NCBI GenBank assembly: GCA_017311185.1
Contig: JAESUZ010000962.1
Coordinates: 62,001-126,000 of the forward strand
DNA length: 64,000 nt
From: Proteles cristata cristata
Taxonomy: Eukaryota > Chordata > Mammalia > Carnivora > Hyaenidae
Reading direction: 5' to 3'
Positions within the stretch are counted from its first letter, which is position 1. Each line of letters begins with the position of its first letter. Below, piece by piece: positions 35,761 through 47,700 of the stretch. A model generated the notes under the pieces. That model saw nothing but the letters and a program-made list of their open reading frames with translations, did no database searches and was not told where the DNA came from. The position numbers were made by a program, and so were the translations under genes.

Positions 35761-38700
35761 TTTTGAGAGAGAGTGCGAGTTAGCGAGGACAGAGAGAGAA
35801 TCTCACGAGGGGCAGAGAGAGAGGGAGAGAGAGTGTGGAGTCCAAAGTGGGGTCTGTACTCACCCAGAGGGGGGCTCGTGCTCACCATATGTGGGGCTCA
35901 AACTCACAAACGGCGAGACCATGACCTGAGCCAAGGCCAGATACTGAACCGACTGAGCCATCCAGGTGCCCCTGGAAGGCCAGTTGTTTTTTAAATATTT
36001 TATTTATTTCTAAGAGAGAGAGAGAGAGACAGCATGAGCAGGGGAGGGTCATAGAGAGAGGGAGACACAGAATCGGAAGCAGGCTCCAAGCTAGCTGTCA
36101 GCAGGGAGCCCGATGCGGGGCTCGAACCCACGAACTGTGAGATCATGACCCGAGCCGAAGTCGGACGCTCAACTGACTGAGCCACCCAGGCGCCCCTGGA
36201 AGGCCAGTTTTTGAAGCAGCTGAAAAAAGCCAGCCGACGGCTGCGAGAGCAAGATGCAGGAACCCGCTAGCAGTGCGGGGACGGGTCTTGCCAAGCGAGC
36301 CAAGGTTGTGGGCCGTTAGCCAGCCGTGCGTTGTGGTTGGGATGACAGTGCGCTCATGTGTCTTGCAGCTGCGGTCCTCCCTCCTCAACACCACTCCCGG
36401 CTTGCCTTCTCCGCTGGGAGGGTCTGGGCTGGTGTTCAGTGATAGCTTCTAGAGCAGAGGGAAGAGCTGGGCCAAGACGGGGCCCTTACAAGCACTCCTC
36501 CTGGGGTGGGGGGCTTTGCACCTGGCGCCGAGCTTTCCGATGGCGAAGCGCGTCCTCGTAAGGCTTGCTCGCTTGCCTTACCTCCCCCTTTATCTTTACC
36601 TGATGCAATCTTCCACTAGACTTTCAGAATTGGTGATTTTTCCTCGTTGGCCACAGCCCCAGACGGTCACATTGTGGAATTTGCGAGTCATACACAGATG
36701 CTGCAAATGCGAAATGTCGTGCAGGCACAAGATGGGAGTCCTGCCTTGGTACCTCTGCACTAGCTTTCTCTCCAGCAGCCCGCTGACTGAAGCAGGGCAG
36801 GGGCCTGAGCTCCCTGCACCTTGATTTTCCCTTTGAGGGGTGCATGATCATCACTCTCAAGCTCTTCTGGGGATGAGAGGAGTTCTGAGTAGGACAAGTC
36901 TAGAAGGTTCTATGCATTCCTTGGAGGAAGGCCTTTTTGGAGATCGGGGTGAACTATTGTCTCTGGCACCAGAGACAGCGTTCAGACCTTAAGTTTAAAA
37001 TGTGCTGGATGCCTTACCGGCTTCTGGGCCATTGGGCTTAATGTATAACAGCAAGTCTAGAGAGCTCTTTGTTAGAAAAGAAAAACGTGTATAGGTTTTA
37101 GTGTTTCAAATCTTCTCTTTTGGAGTTGAACTTCTGGGGGAAAAAATTCTAACCCTTGTGGTTATGGAAGAGATTCCAGAGCAGTGAGGTAAGGAGGGAA
37201 GTTCTGTGCGTTTGTGTGTGTTTTCCTACACAGAGGTCTCTGAGAAGCTTATGTGAGCTCGTTAACTAGCAATGAGCCCTGGACGTGGGCCACGAAGGGC
37301 TTCCCTGCCGCCCCCTGGCCCGGGTCCACAAGCAGCTGGGAAGCAGTTCTCTCCTCACGTACACTCTGGTGTGACTCCCGGCTCCTCCCGGCAGAGCCAG
37401 AGAACAGGAAGGACCTCAAATGTGCAGGCACCCAAAGGGACCCCTTAGAGGGCTGATCCCCTGCCCTTGCCCCACGCGGGTCAACTCAATACCAGGCAAT
37501 GGACAGGGCATGGCTGGGAGGGCAGAGAGGCCACCAGTCCAGAGCGCAGGCTTGGAGTCAGAACTCGGTTTTCACCCTGGTTACCCATGTATTGGCTGTG
37601 TGAACTTGGAGAGGTTGCAAAACCTTGCTGAGTTTTCTCATGTTGCACCTGGGGGAGGAAACGGGGTGTGCCATCAGCCCCGAGGTTGTCATGGGGATTG
37701 AGCGAGCACAGAGCCTGATGGGTAATGACCTTGTTGGCATTTGGAAAGTAAGGGCCCTTGTGGTTTTTATTATTAAGAGAAGAGACAGGGCCCTGCGGCT
37801 GGGGCTTTGAGAGGAAGCCAGGCATGGCCAATGGAGGGCAGACACTATATTTTTTTGAATGAATGAATGAATGAGGTGAATTTGAGCCTGATGGAATGAG
37901 GGAGAAAAGAAGACATTCCATTTTGAAGTAACAGCTCTGACTCTGACCACTTTTCGAGGCACTAGATGGAATGAGTTCCTCTGGACCTTTCCTGCGCTGC
38001 ATAGGTGCACAAACAGATGCACACCACACACACACGTGTGCACGCACACACACACATCTGCACGTGTACGCACACACACTGATTTGGTGGAAGAATAAGG
38101 ACAAGGACACCTCGCTCTAGCACTTTCTCTTCTCTAAGCCTCATTTCCCACATCCTGAGCCCACCTGGCTTCCCCGCAGCTGTCACACTTCTGCAGAAGA
38201 GAATGCCATCCTGCATCAAGACGAGGGCCTATGGGTCTGCTGTGTCCCCTCTCCCATGGCCATAGCTGGGATGCTGAGGGTCACATTGGGCTTCTCCCCT
38301 TAGTGAGCCTGCACTGCTGCCCCAGGGCAGGGGGAAAGTGAGGAGGGCTGGATCTGTGAATGTACTGAAGTCGGCCCAGCCACCCTGCCCCTTGGAGTCA
38401 CAGGGCTGGTGCCCCATGGTCACTTTCCTTCTGGTCATTACGCATTACACACTGGAATTCCAGCCCCGCCCCCTGAGGTGGAAAGGGGCAGGAGGGGGCT
38501 GGCCCACAGGCTGGTCCAGAGCGCAGGCCCTTTCTTGGCTTGCCCGCGTCCACGTGTCTTGGTGGCACAGGTCCTGTGGCCTGAATGGAGGCTGTAAAGG
38601 ATCCAGGATCCAAGCTGGCAAACATAGCCCTGCCCCTGGCGCTTTCCTTCCTCTCTGCATGGAAAGGAACTGGGGCCAAATGCCATTGCTCCCGGCCCAC

Positions 38701-41700
38701 ATACTTTCCACTGCCTTGCCGGACTGCTGAAACAGTCTGGCTGTGCACTCTGAAGCCAGGGCGAGGAGACCCGAGTCCCCGGGCACCCAAATAATGGTGC
38801 TGTTCAACCTCGTGGTTCATTTGCATCCTGGCTGGACAGGAGCTCAGGGACTCAGATCCCGGGCATCCCTCCTTGCCAGCGCCCCTGCCCAGCCCCACCC
38901 TTCTCCCTCCCTGGCCCAGCTCACTCCCAGGCCCACACTGCACTCCCTGCCTCTAGGTGGTTCTTGGGAGATAACTGGACTCCGCTTTCTTATCTGGAAA
39001 ACAAGATAGCAAGAGTTGTAAACCAGCACATTCTATTGTTTGAGGATTAAGTAAGGGAATGGACAGAAAACACTCCTTGTGGGGCTCACACACGGAGTCT
39101 TTTACTGTTGTATTGAAGTTAATCATATGGATTTGGGGCTGGGGGCAGCAAGGGGCTGGAGGCATAGGTGGAATCAGTCATGACCGGCTGCGGGCACCTC
39201 ACTAAGTAATTCGGTGTTACTGTATAGTCAAGGGACAGGATCACTCTGTTTTAGAAAGAGCACTGGTGGCTGGCCCTGTGGCACATGGATGGAAGAGGGA
39301 GATGGAGGCAGGGACTCAGGGAGCCTTGCAAGAGCTGGTGGTGGTCCCATTGGGCAGGGGCAGGAAGAGGAGGGGCTGGAACTGAGAGATTGGGGAGTGA
39401 GCTCCCTTAGTGTTTGGGGAAAGAGTAGGTGAACCCAGGTATCACTAACTCCAGGTAGCCCCCCATTTCTCTCATCCAGTTTGGCCTCTCGAGGCCTTCT
39501 GTCCTTCTACCAAACTTCCAGACCTCTGGAGTAGGCTTGGGGCACAGACATTGCGGCTCAGTGTCAGGGGTGTGGGGAGGAGAGCCCCAGTGAGGCAGGA
39601 GCTCCCCATGCCCAGCCTTCTCCACTTCCTCCTGTGGGGGGTCCTCAGGACCCTCTTTCATCACTTCCACAGAAAGATGGACCGGGGTAGGGGTGGAAAT
39701 GGAGGCAAGGAGTAGGCTTTCCAAGGGCCTCAACTCATTTGGAATCTTTCCTTTCCTTCCACAGCCCAATGGCTGTGTCCATCCCTACACCCCTGCTGGG
39801 CAGGCCTGGGCCCTGCACATAGCTTCTCCTCCCCCTCTTCCCTCTATGCCCTCCCCCTTCTTTCCTGGGATGTTCTCACTGAGGAATGCCGACCCCCAGG
39901 GGAGGAGGTAGTGTGCAAGATGGTACCACCATCAGGATGGCTGAGGCTCATCTGCCTGACACACTTCAATTTTACTGAAAGATTAGTGGGGACACACACA
40001 CACGCACACCCACAATCAGCACGCATGTACGCACAGATGTGCTTTGGAGTAAAATACAAAGTCCAACTTATTTTTAATATAGAACCGTCTTCACTTATTC
40101 TGAGAACCCCCAGGAGAGGGCTGGGGCACAGTGCTCCCTGGGCTTTTAGTAGCACATAGGAGAGGCCGCCAGGGTCCTGGGGCTCCTCCCCAACTGCTCC
40201 TGACCGCCCCCCCCCTCCCGGTGTACGAGGCCTGAGGGCAGAGGCAGACTGGCAGGGGCACCCCTCCGGGGCAGAACCAGGCACGTAACCCCTTCCGCCT
40301 GTGCCTCCTTCTTCCCAGAACCTGAACATCCAGGTAGAGGACATCCGGATCCGAGCCATCCTGGCCGCCTACCGCAAGCGCACCCCCGTGACGGAGGGCT
40401 ACGTGGAGGTGAAGGACGGCAAGACGTGGAAGCAGATCTGTGACAAGCACTGGACAGCCAAGAATTCCCGCGTGGTCTGCGGCATGTTTGGCTTCCCTGG
40501 GGAGAAGACGTACAACACCAAAGTGTACAAGTAAGGGGACTCCTCGAGCCTGGGCTTCCCGGGCCCTCACCCTGCCTTGTTAGGAGTCGGCTTTTGCAGT
40601 CTGCCCCCCGCCGAGGAGAGTCCTCCCGGCCCTGTGTCGTGGCAGGGGCCACCGGTGTCCCTCCAGCAAGCCTGCTTTTGAGGAACTCCTAGTCCTGTGG
40701 GAGACAGACCCCACATGAATGATGAAAGTAGGGCAGAGGCAACGGGCAGGATGCCCCAGCCCAGAAAACGCCCACCTCTCAGTGCAGACAGCCAGCTCGG
40801 TGACCACAGGGCCTGAATAAGGACAACAATACCCAGGCCAGATGGGGCAAGGGCAATGCCAGCTTGAGAAATGTTTACTTTTCCTCAGCAAAAGATTATT
40901 CTGAGAACTCTGGTACTTTTCAGCAATTGTCAGGGTGTTGAAAAGCGGTGGGTTTCGATTCAGGTATACAAATCCCAGGTAAACCTTACCTGCTGTGGTT
41001 TCCAAAGTTGGCATGTCCCAGGGGGCCGGGGGGTGGATAGATGCCAACCTGCCCCCAGGGGAATCCGGTGAAGGGGGTCAACCCTGTGACAAGCTGGCCG
41101 CGGGAGGGCCCTGGCTGGTAGTGGGGTCTTCTTATCTCCTCTTATTACTGATAATGACGGTTGTTTCTGAGTGCCCGTTCCGTGCCAGGCTCTGCCCCTC
41201 CTCATTGAGGCCTCACAGCACTAGGAGGTAGGAGTCTGCTTCAGAGTAGAGGCAACGAAGTCAGGGAGAAGATGTAGAACAAGGATCCAAACACAGGTCT
41301 CCAGCTACAGGGTCTATACTCAGAGAGTGTAGACTCACAACACCACATCTTTCTGTTCAAACCAGGGACAGGGAACTTCGGAGTCAGGAGACATGGGTTC
41401 CAAGCCTAGCTCTCCCTCCAGATCCCTGGGTCAGTCCAGGCTGCACCCCTCCATGGGCTTGGCATGGCCACCTTTAGTTGGAGCCCCCAGTCCACCACAG
41501 GGAGGAGTGCTGGCAGCAGAGCCGGCTCACAACACCCCTGGGGCTGATCTGAGTGGCCATTCCCACCCCCAGCTGCCCCAGACATGGCCCAGACCTTCCT
41601 GGTTGCACAGGGGGCAGCTGGGAGGCGGTGTGGTCTCAGCCCTCTGAGTCTTTGGACAACTCCTGCCAGCTGGCGGCCCTGTCTCTGGGGACACCATCTC

Positions 41701-44700
41701 AGCTTTTCCGACCCAAGTAAGCCAAGAAAAGCAAACCCCTCCCCTGGCTGGTCCCACCAGAGCCGCCAGCCTAGTGGCAGGGGTGAGTCCCGTCCTAGGA
41801 AGGCAAAGGCGGCCACCAGCCCATGACCAGGCAGCACGTGCCTTGTTCACATGGCATCTGAAGGCCATCTCCCCACCTGTGGGTAATCCTGAGCCCTTTT
41901 CCTGCTTTCGAGGAGGGGTCTCAGATCTGTTTTGACAGCTGCCTCCGCCCCCCCACCGCCCGCCCCGCCAAGTGATCCCCTCATGGGCTGGGTTGGAAAC
42001 CCTCTCCTTGCTCCTCCCACTCCCGCATCTGTGGGTTGCTTTCTTTTCAGCTGGGGACAGGAAACAACTCTGAGGGCTGGGAGGCATCCAGGGTGTTGGT
42101 GGCGGGTGGCATTCTTGGCCAAGTTGGGAGATGATTAACAGACGCTGCGGAAAACCAGCTCCGATGTCTGACCTCTAGCTGGAGATGCTATGGAGGGGCG
42201 GGAGGGTGGATGCTAAACCTTGTAGGCTTGTTTTATGTTAAACTCGGCTGACAGTGGGGCCCCGAAAAAGAAGGGCCTGCAAGGGAGCTTCTGCCTCAGA
42301 GGTGCTGTTAGAGGCTGTGATGGCAGCCGGCTGGAGAACGTGATGGGCTGGGATTCCCAGGGCATGGCTGCTGCCATCCCTCGGTCTAAGCCCTCAATCT
42401 GCAGGGAAAGAGACACAGGCCTGAAGGGTGGGGGGCTCAGAGGTCACAGAACCCACCTGCAGAGCCTGCAGGAGAGCCTGGCTGTGTCCTCCTCACTGCT
42501 GCCGTCAGCTCAGCCCCAGCTCCTGCTCTGCTCTGCCCCAGGGGAGGCCTGGTGACAGGGCACGGCCCCCACCACGTGCTGGCTCTTGAGCCTGGGAGCG
42601 GGGGTGGGGCTGGCCTGGCCCAGGGTGTCTGGGAGCTATGCTCAGAGGCTACAGACAGCAGAGGCCTGGGAGCCAAGTGTCCCTGAATCTGTGACTTCCA
42701 GTAGCATCTTTCCCCATCTCCCTTTCACCCTTCCCACAGCCTGTCCCTGTTTTTGCTGCCATCCCTCCCTCCCTCCCAGGGAGGGCGTTCACCCTTAGGA
42801 AGGAGATGTTTTCCAAGTGATTCTGTCTAGGGTGGGTATCTCCTGGGACCCACCAGGTCCAAAGGGGCCCCACAGCCTTAGACATTCACCAGGGCAGCGC
42901 CTGAGGCCTCTCCATCCTTAACTCTGCTAACTGGCATATCTGGTGGCCACTCAGAGGCCTCGGTTTACCTGCAGGTCCGGGACTGCAGCTCTTCATCAGA
43001 ACCTCTCCACTCGCCATCTTCCGCCCTCCAGTCTGTGTAAGAGGAGCCCAGTGGGTACCCACATGCCCCTCAGAGTCCTCGCCCCTACAGAGTTGCCAAG
43101 AGTGAGGTCAGTTTCCCCACCAAGGGCTGCTTTTCCCTGTGCTGCGTTCTGCTCTGGCCTGGGAAGCCATAAATACTCATTGACGATAATGAGGCCGAAG
43201 CTTCAGGGCCCCATCCTTGGGGCCAGGAGCATATCGTAGTCTTCTTTTCCTTAAGGCAGGATCCTGAGGTCACCACTGATTTATTGATATGAGCTTACTA
43301 CGCAGAGATTCTGCATCTGATATTGCATCTCGGGAGTTAGGAAGAGCTCTCATGGTTTGGTTGGTTCGCTGAAACATGAACCAAAATGTGGCCCACCAGG
43401 ATGGAAATGGAAATGCCCAATCTCCTTGGCACCCAGTAGAGGACACCCAGAAGAGGAAGGGATTCAAAGGCTTAAGAAGACTGGATGTTGGAGTGGATTG
43501 GTCATTTGAGACCTCACCCAGACTGGGAGGGTCTGGAAGACACACTTTCCCCATGCGTGAGGAATAAATTTGTGAGGGAAACCCTGGTGTTCTTAAGAGA
43601 GCTCCCTGGTAGCTCTTCTCTGTAAGCTACTCCTCACCCTAAATGCAGGAGGTGGTGACTGGCTCCCAGGGCAACAGCACTCAGCCTCCCAAGGCCAGGT
43701 GGGCGTGGCTCCCGAAAGACCAGCAGAATCCAGGCAGCAGTCAGAAAAGATGGACTCCTGCAAGGCCACAATGAGGTCTTGTTGATCACAGTGTTCCCAG
43801 AAATGAAATGGATAGGAGGAGATCTACTAAGTCCTTACTTGTTCTATTTTTTTCTTAGTATATTTATTTTGAGAGAGAGAGAGAGAGCAAGCTAGGGGCA
43901 GAGAGAGAGGGAAAGAGAGAATCCCAAGCAGGCACCACACTGTTAGCACAGAGCCTGATGTGGGGCTCCATCTCACCATCTGTGAGATCATGACCTGAGC
44001 CAAAATCAAGAGTTGGACGCTTAACTGGCTGAGTCCCCCAGGCATGCCTCCCCCCACATTCTTTAAGAATAGAAAATCTAGGCCAAGAGAACAAAAATCT
44101 AACCTGAATCATATAAACAGAGAGTCAATCCCCAGACCTGAGCCAGCTTACACATCCAGAGCCCTTTGAGTAAAAGGGAGGCCGGGTCTCCTTGAGGAAG
44201 TACCCCAATACACTGCCAAAAATTTACACTGTTAATCAATCTCTCATCCTTCCTGAAAGGGACCGATGGCCTTTAACCAAGGTAGCTGTGCACTGAGGAA
44301 GAAGAAATAATCAGAACTTTTGGGCACAACTGGATGCAGGCTGTGTTGACACTGATGCTTGGGAGACTCAAATATCACCATGGGCCTCCAGTCAGAGTAG
44401 GGCCTTATGTGAGTCAGGTGATCAATGGGGTTTTAGCTTGAGCCCGTCTCACAGTGGGCCCAGTGGGTCGCTGAACTCATCCTGTGGTTATTCCTAATTC
44501 TGGAATTCATCATTGGAATGGACATACACAGTAGCTGGCAGAATCCCTACAAAATCTGGCTTCTTCCTTGACTGGGGAAGAGCCAGTAGGTCTTTTCATT
44601 TTTAATGATTTATTTACTTTTGAGAGAGAGCACGAGCAGGGGAGGTACAGAGAGGGGGACAGAGGGTCCAAAGCAAGGTCAGCAGTGCCAGCACAGAGCC

Positions 44701-47700
44701 CAATGCGGGGCTCGAACTCATGAGCTGTGAGATCATGACCTGAGCTGAACTTGGAGGCTCAACCAAATGAGCCACCCAGGCACCGCAGGACTTTTCATTT
44801 TTAATTGCACTAGCCCAGCTGACTGTTCTTCCTGCTACCCTGCCATAGGCTAGACACCTCTTTCTCAACCAGGCTTCCCCCTTGGCCCAAAGCTGCATCT
44901 CATTCTAGTTGGTCTCCAGTCACCAGGCCTGGAGCGGGCTGTCCACCCAGCACCCATCAGCGCCTTGTATCTGCAACTCCAGGCCTGGCCCTGGTGAATC
45001 ATGGTGGGGGGGCAGGGGTGCTGCCAGTGCAGTGGAGGCCTGTGGAGGGCCACGGTGCATTCCTGTGAGCTGATGTAAGGGGAAGCAGGGCTGTCTGGGA
45101 AAGGCAGGAGCAGTTATGCGCTCGCTGTGGCGCTTCGGTCTATATTAAGAGCTTAGTACATCTGTTCGTGGGTGAAGGCGGTGTTCACTGAAAGCTGGAA
45201 GCAGAAGGACATTTCAAGCCAGCGAGGTCTGGCCGGTCCTCGTGCAGCTGATAGCCCCTGAGCGGGTTCTCTTGCCCAGTGTTGGGGGGCGGGTCATGAG
45301 GAACAAGCTGTACACTGCCCCCCAAATGTGTTCTCCAGTCCAAGCTGGGGGTGTCATGGGGAACAAGCTGGAGGCTGTTTCCAAGCACAGCGCCTTGTAT
45401 CCAGGAAGTGGGGAGGGGCAGTGGCTCTTGGAATTATTTACAGTCCTCCTGCGCAGTTCTCCACTCTAGGCTATGCAGCGATGTTGAGCACACCACCTGA
45501 ATTTTCCAGGACATTCTTTTTTTTTCAAAGACTCTATGTCATGGTGTCCACAGGTACACTAGAGTTATTACCAGTTGAAATTTTTGGTTAAGAAAATATA
45601 TTGGTTTGGGGTGCCTTGGTGGTTCAGTTGGTTGGGTGTCTGACTTCGGCTCAGGTCATGATCTCGTGGTTCACGAGTTCGAGCCCTATGTCTGGCTCTG
45701 TGCTGACAGCTAGCTCAGAGCCTGGAGCCTGCTTCAGATTCTGTGTCTCCCCCTCTCTCTGCCCCTTCCCAGCTCATCTTCTCTCTCTCTCTTTCTCTCT
45801 CAAAAATAAGTAAACATTTTTAAAAATGTTTTTTAAACAAGAAGGTATTGGTGGTGTCTGTAGGGTTTTACCTTTCTCTATGTTCACATCCTGTTCACTT
45901 AGAGGCCAAAACTTCAGGCCTGCTAAACCAGCGGAAACAGGACCCCATTTCTGCCCCTTTCTGGACCAGCCTGCTCTAGGAGGTGAATCAGCCGGCAGCG
46001 ACGCCGTCTGGCTCTCTCTGGCATCTCACAGGTTCTGCAAAGCAGGGACAAGCACGCAGACCCCAGAGAGCTGGGCCGGCGTGAGAGGATGTTCCTCCCT
46101 GCCCTCCTCCTCTGTAAATCCCACCATTATCCAAAGCCTCGCCGAAACCCTGCTCCTTGCTGAAATTGTCTGTGGAATCCTCCTTTCTGTTTCTCCTTTG
46201 ACTAATATAATTGTTATTTATTTACAAGCACATGCAAAGCCCTTCCTGTGTGCTGTTTTAATTGCTTCACAAGTATTCGCTCATTTAGCTTTCCAGACAA
46301 TCATATAAAGTAAATCCCATTGCTACTTCTGATTTGAAGGTGAGGAAACTGAGGCACAGTACCCTTTCTGTTAACCCATTGATTACTTATTAGTTGGTTA
46401 TTGTTTTAGAAAACACTTTGACTCACCTTGATCCTTATTCTGCCTTCCAAAAATACATAAAAAGGAATGCTTTACATGTAATACAGGCTAAGAGCCTTCC
46501 TAGGCTCTGCTGTAGAGACCACGTCACCCTCACTGACTCCTGGGTGAAGATTTGCTGAGGTCTGTGGCCTAGTTTCATGACCGTTATAATTCCCAAGCAA
46601 ATTATACTTTGATTCAGCCCATGGGGTGCTTTAAGACTGTTCTTGTTGCTTCTCATTGGATTTGGGTTCACACCTTTAATCTTGCATATCGTTGGAAGAA
46701 GAGTTTAACATTCAACTTATTCTGCTCATTGACACAGGCAAGGAGCAACAACCAATCATGTTGAAATTTTCTGAAGGGTTTGGGCGAACGACCAGCTGGT
46801 TTGCCTGGAACTGAGGGTTCCCTGGGACCAGGGGTCTTATCTCTTTTGGGTCCCTTTTGCATTTCCTGTTTATAGGCTTTAGTGCTATCGGACTGCTAAG
46901 TCCCTTCTCTCCTAGAATATAAACTGCCTGGGGGCCATGTCTGCCCTTCCAGGGCCTGCTCCAGCGCCCGCGTGACTGAGGTGCTCAGTGGACGCTTGCC
47001 GACTCAGCAGAGCTGAGCTCTAGATGCGGGGACCATGTACATTTCATGCCACCACCAGCCTCCAAGAAGCCAGTGCAGTGGCCCGCCTGGCGCCCGACAC
47101 CCAGCTGTGGAAGAAAGGAGGGGAGGTTGCTGAGATGTCCTGGTCACCTGCCCCCTCTCGCCCTCTGCAGAATGTTTGCGGCCCGGAAGAAGCAGCGCTA
47201 CTGGCCATTCTCCATGGACTGTACGGGCACCGAGGCGCACATCTCCAGCTGCAAGCTGGGCACGCAGGTGTTGCTGGACCCTGTGAAGAATGTCACCTGT
47301 GAGAATGGGCTGCCAGCTGTGGTGAGCTGTGTGCCTGGCCAGGTCTTCAGCCCCGACGGGCCCTCAAGATTCCGGAAAGCCTACAAACCAGAGGTGAGAA
47401 CGCGTGCGCCGGCGGGAAGAGCTCTGGTCTCCACTCTCCCATGGGGAGTGGGGAGAGGGTGGCATTTAAGGGAGCAGGCAGGGACCCCCAGGAGAGGAGA
47501 GTGGTCCTAACTCAGACCACTCCCCGACAGGGCAGGAATGTAGTGGGACACCTGTCAGGCCAGCCGCACCAACAGATGCCACCTCTAGAGAGTGACAAGC
47601 AGCTGGGCCCCAGCCCCCAGTCATCAGCAGCCGCATTTGGCCTTTCACCATTGCTACTCCACTCTGAGACCACAGTCCCCTCTGTGGAGGCCACATACCG

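Larger units (their letters stand above)
25650..40318 (+). other. LOXL2: LOXL2 intron after coding exon 2 (14,669 bp, phase 0, GC-AG)
   Basis: The donor is GAG|GCAAGT and the acceptor cttcccag. It holds two MLT1/hAT-type relics, a CR1/L3 relic, SINEs at 27740, 29954, 31665, 35700 and 35986, and several microsatellites. No second gene is evident; long frames such as the minus-strand 35088-35888 one run through an (ATT)n repeat and SINE. Confidence 0.85.
40531..47170 (+). other. LOXL2: LOXL2 intron after coding exon 3 (6,640 bp, phase 2, GT-AG)
   Basis: GC-rich, gene-like base composition in the first 3 kb without a supported exon, MIR traces at 41130-41330 and 46210-46365, and SINEs at 43845, 44607 and 45608. 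A diverged ~58-bp tandem duplication containing 'gaacaagctg' lies at 45285-45375. Confidence 0.8.

Noticed and set aside
35088..35888. 266-codon minus-strand open frame, longest in the window
   Set aside because: It crosses an antisense SINE and an (ATT)n microsatellite that supplies a poly-Asn run; no recognisable domain.
37481..38110. 209-codon minus-strand open frame with Cys/Val-rich N-terminus
   Set aside because: The Cys/Val pattern is the translation of a degenerate CA/CACG array, and the rest overlaps a MIR.
40091..40652. Minus-strand open frames opposite LOXL2 coding exon 3
   Set aside because: Shadows of the conserved + strand exon, which has correct splice sites and LOXL2 sequence.
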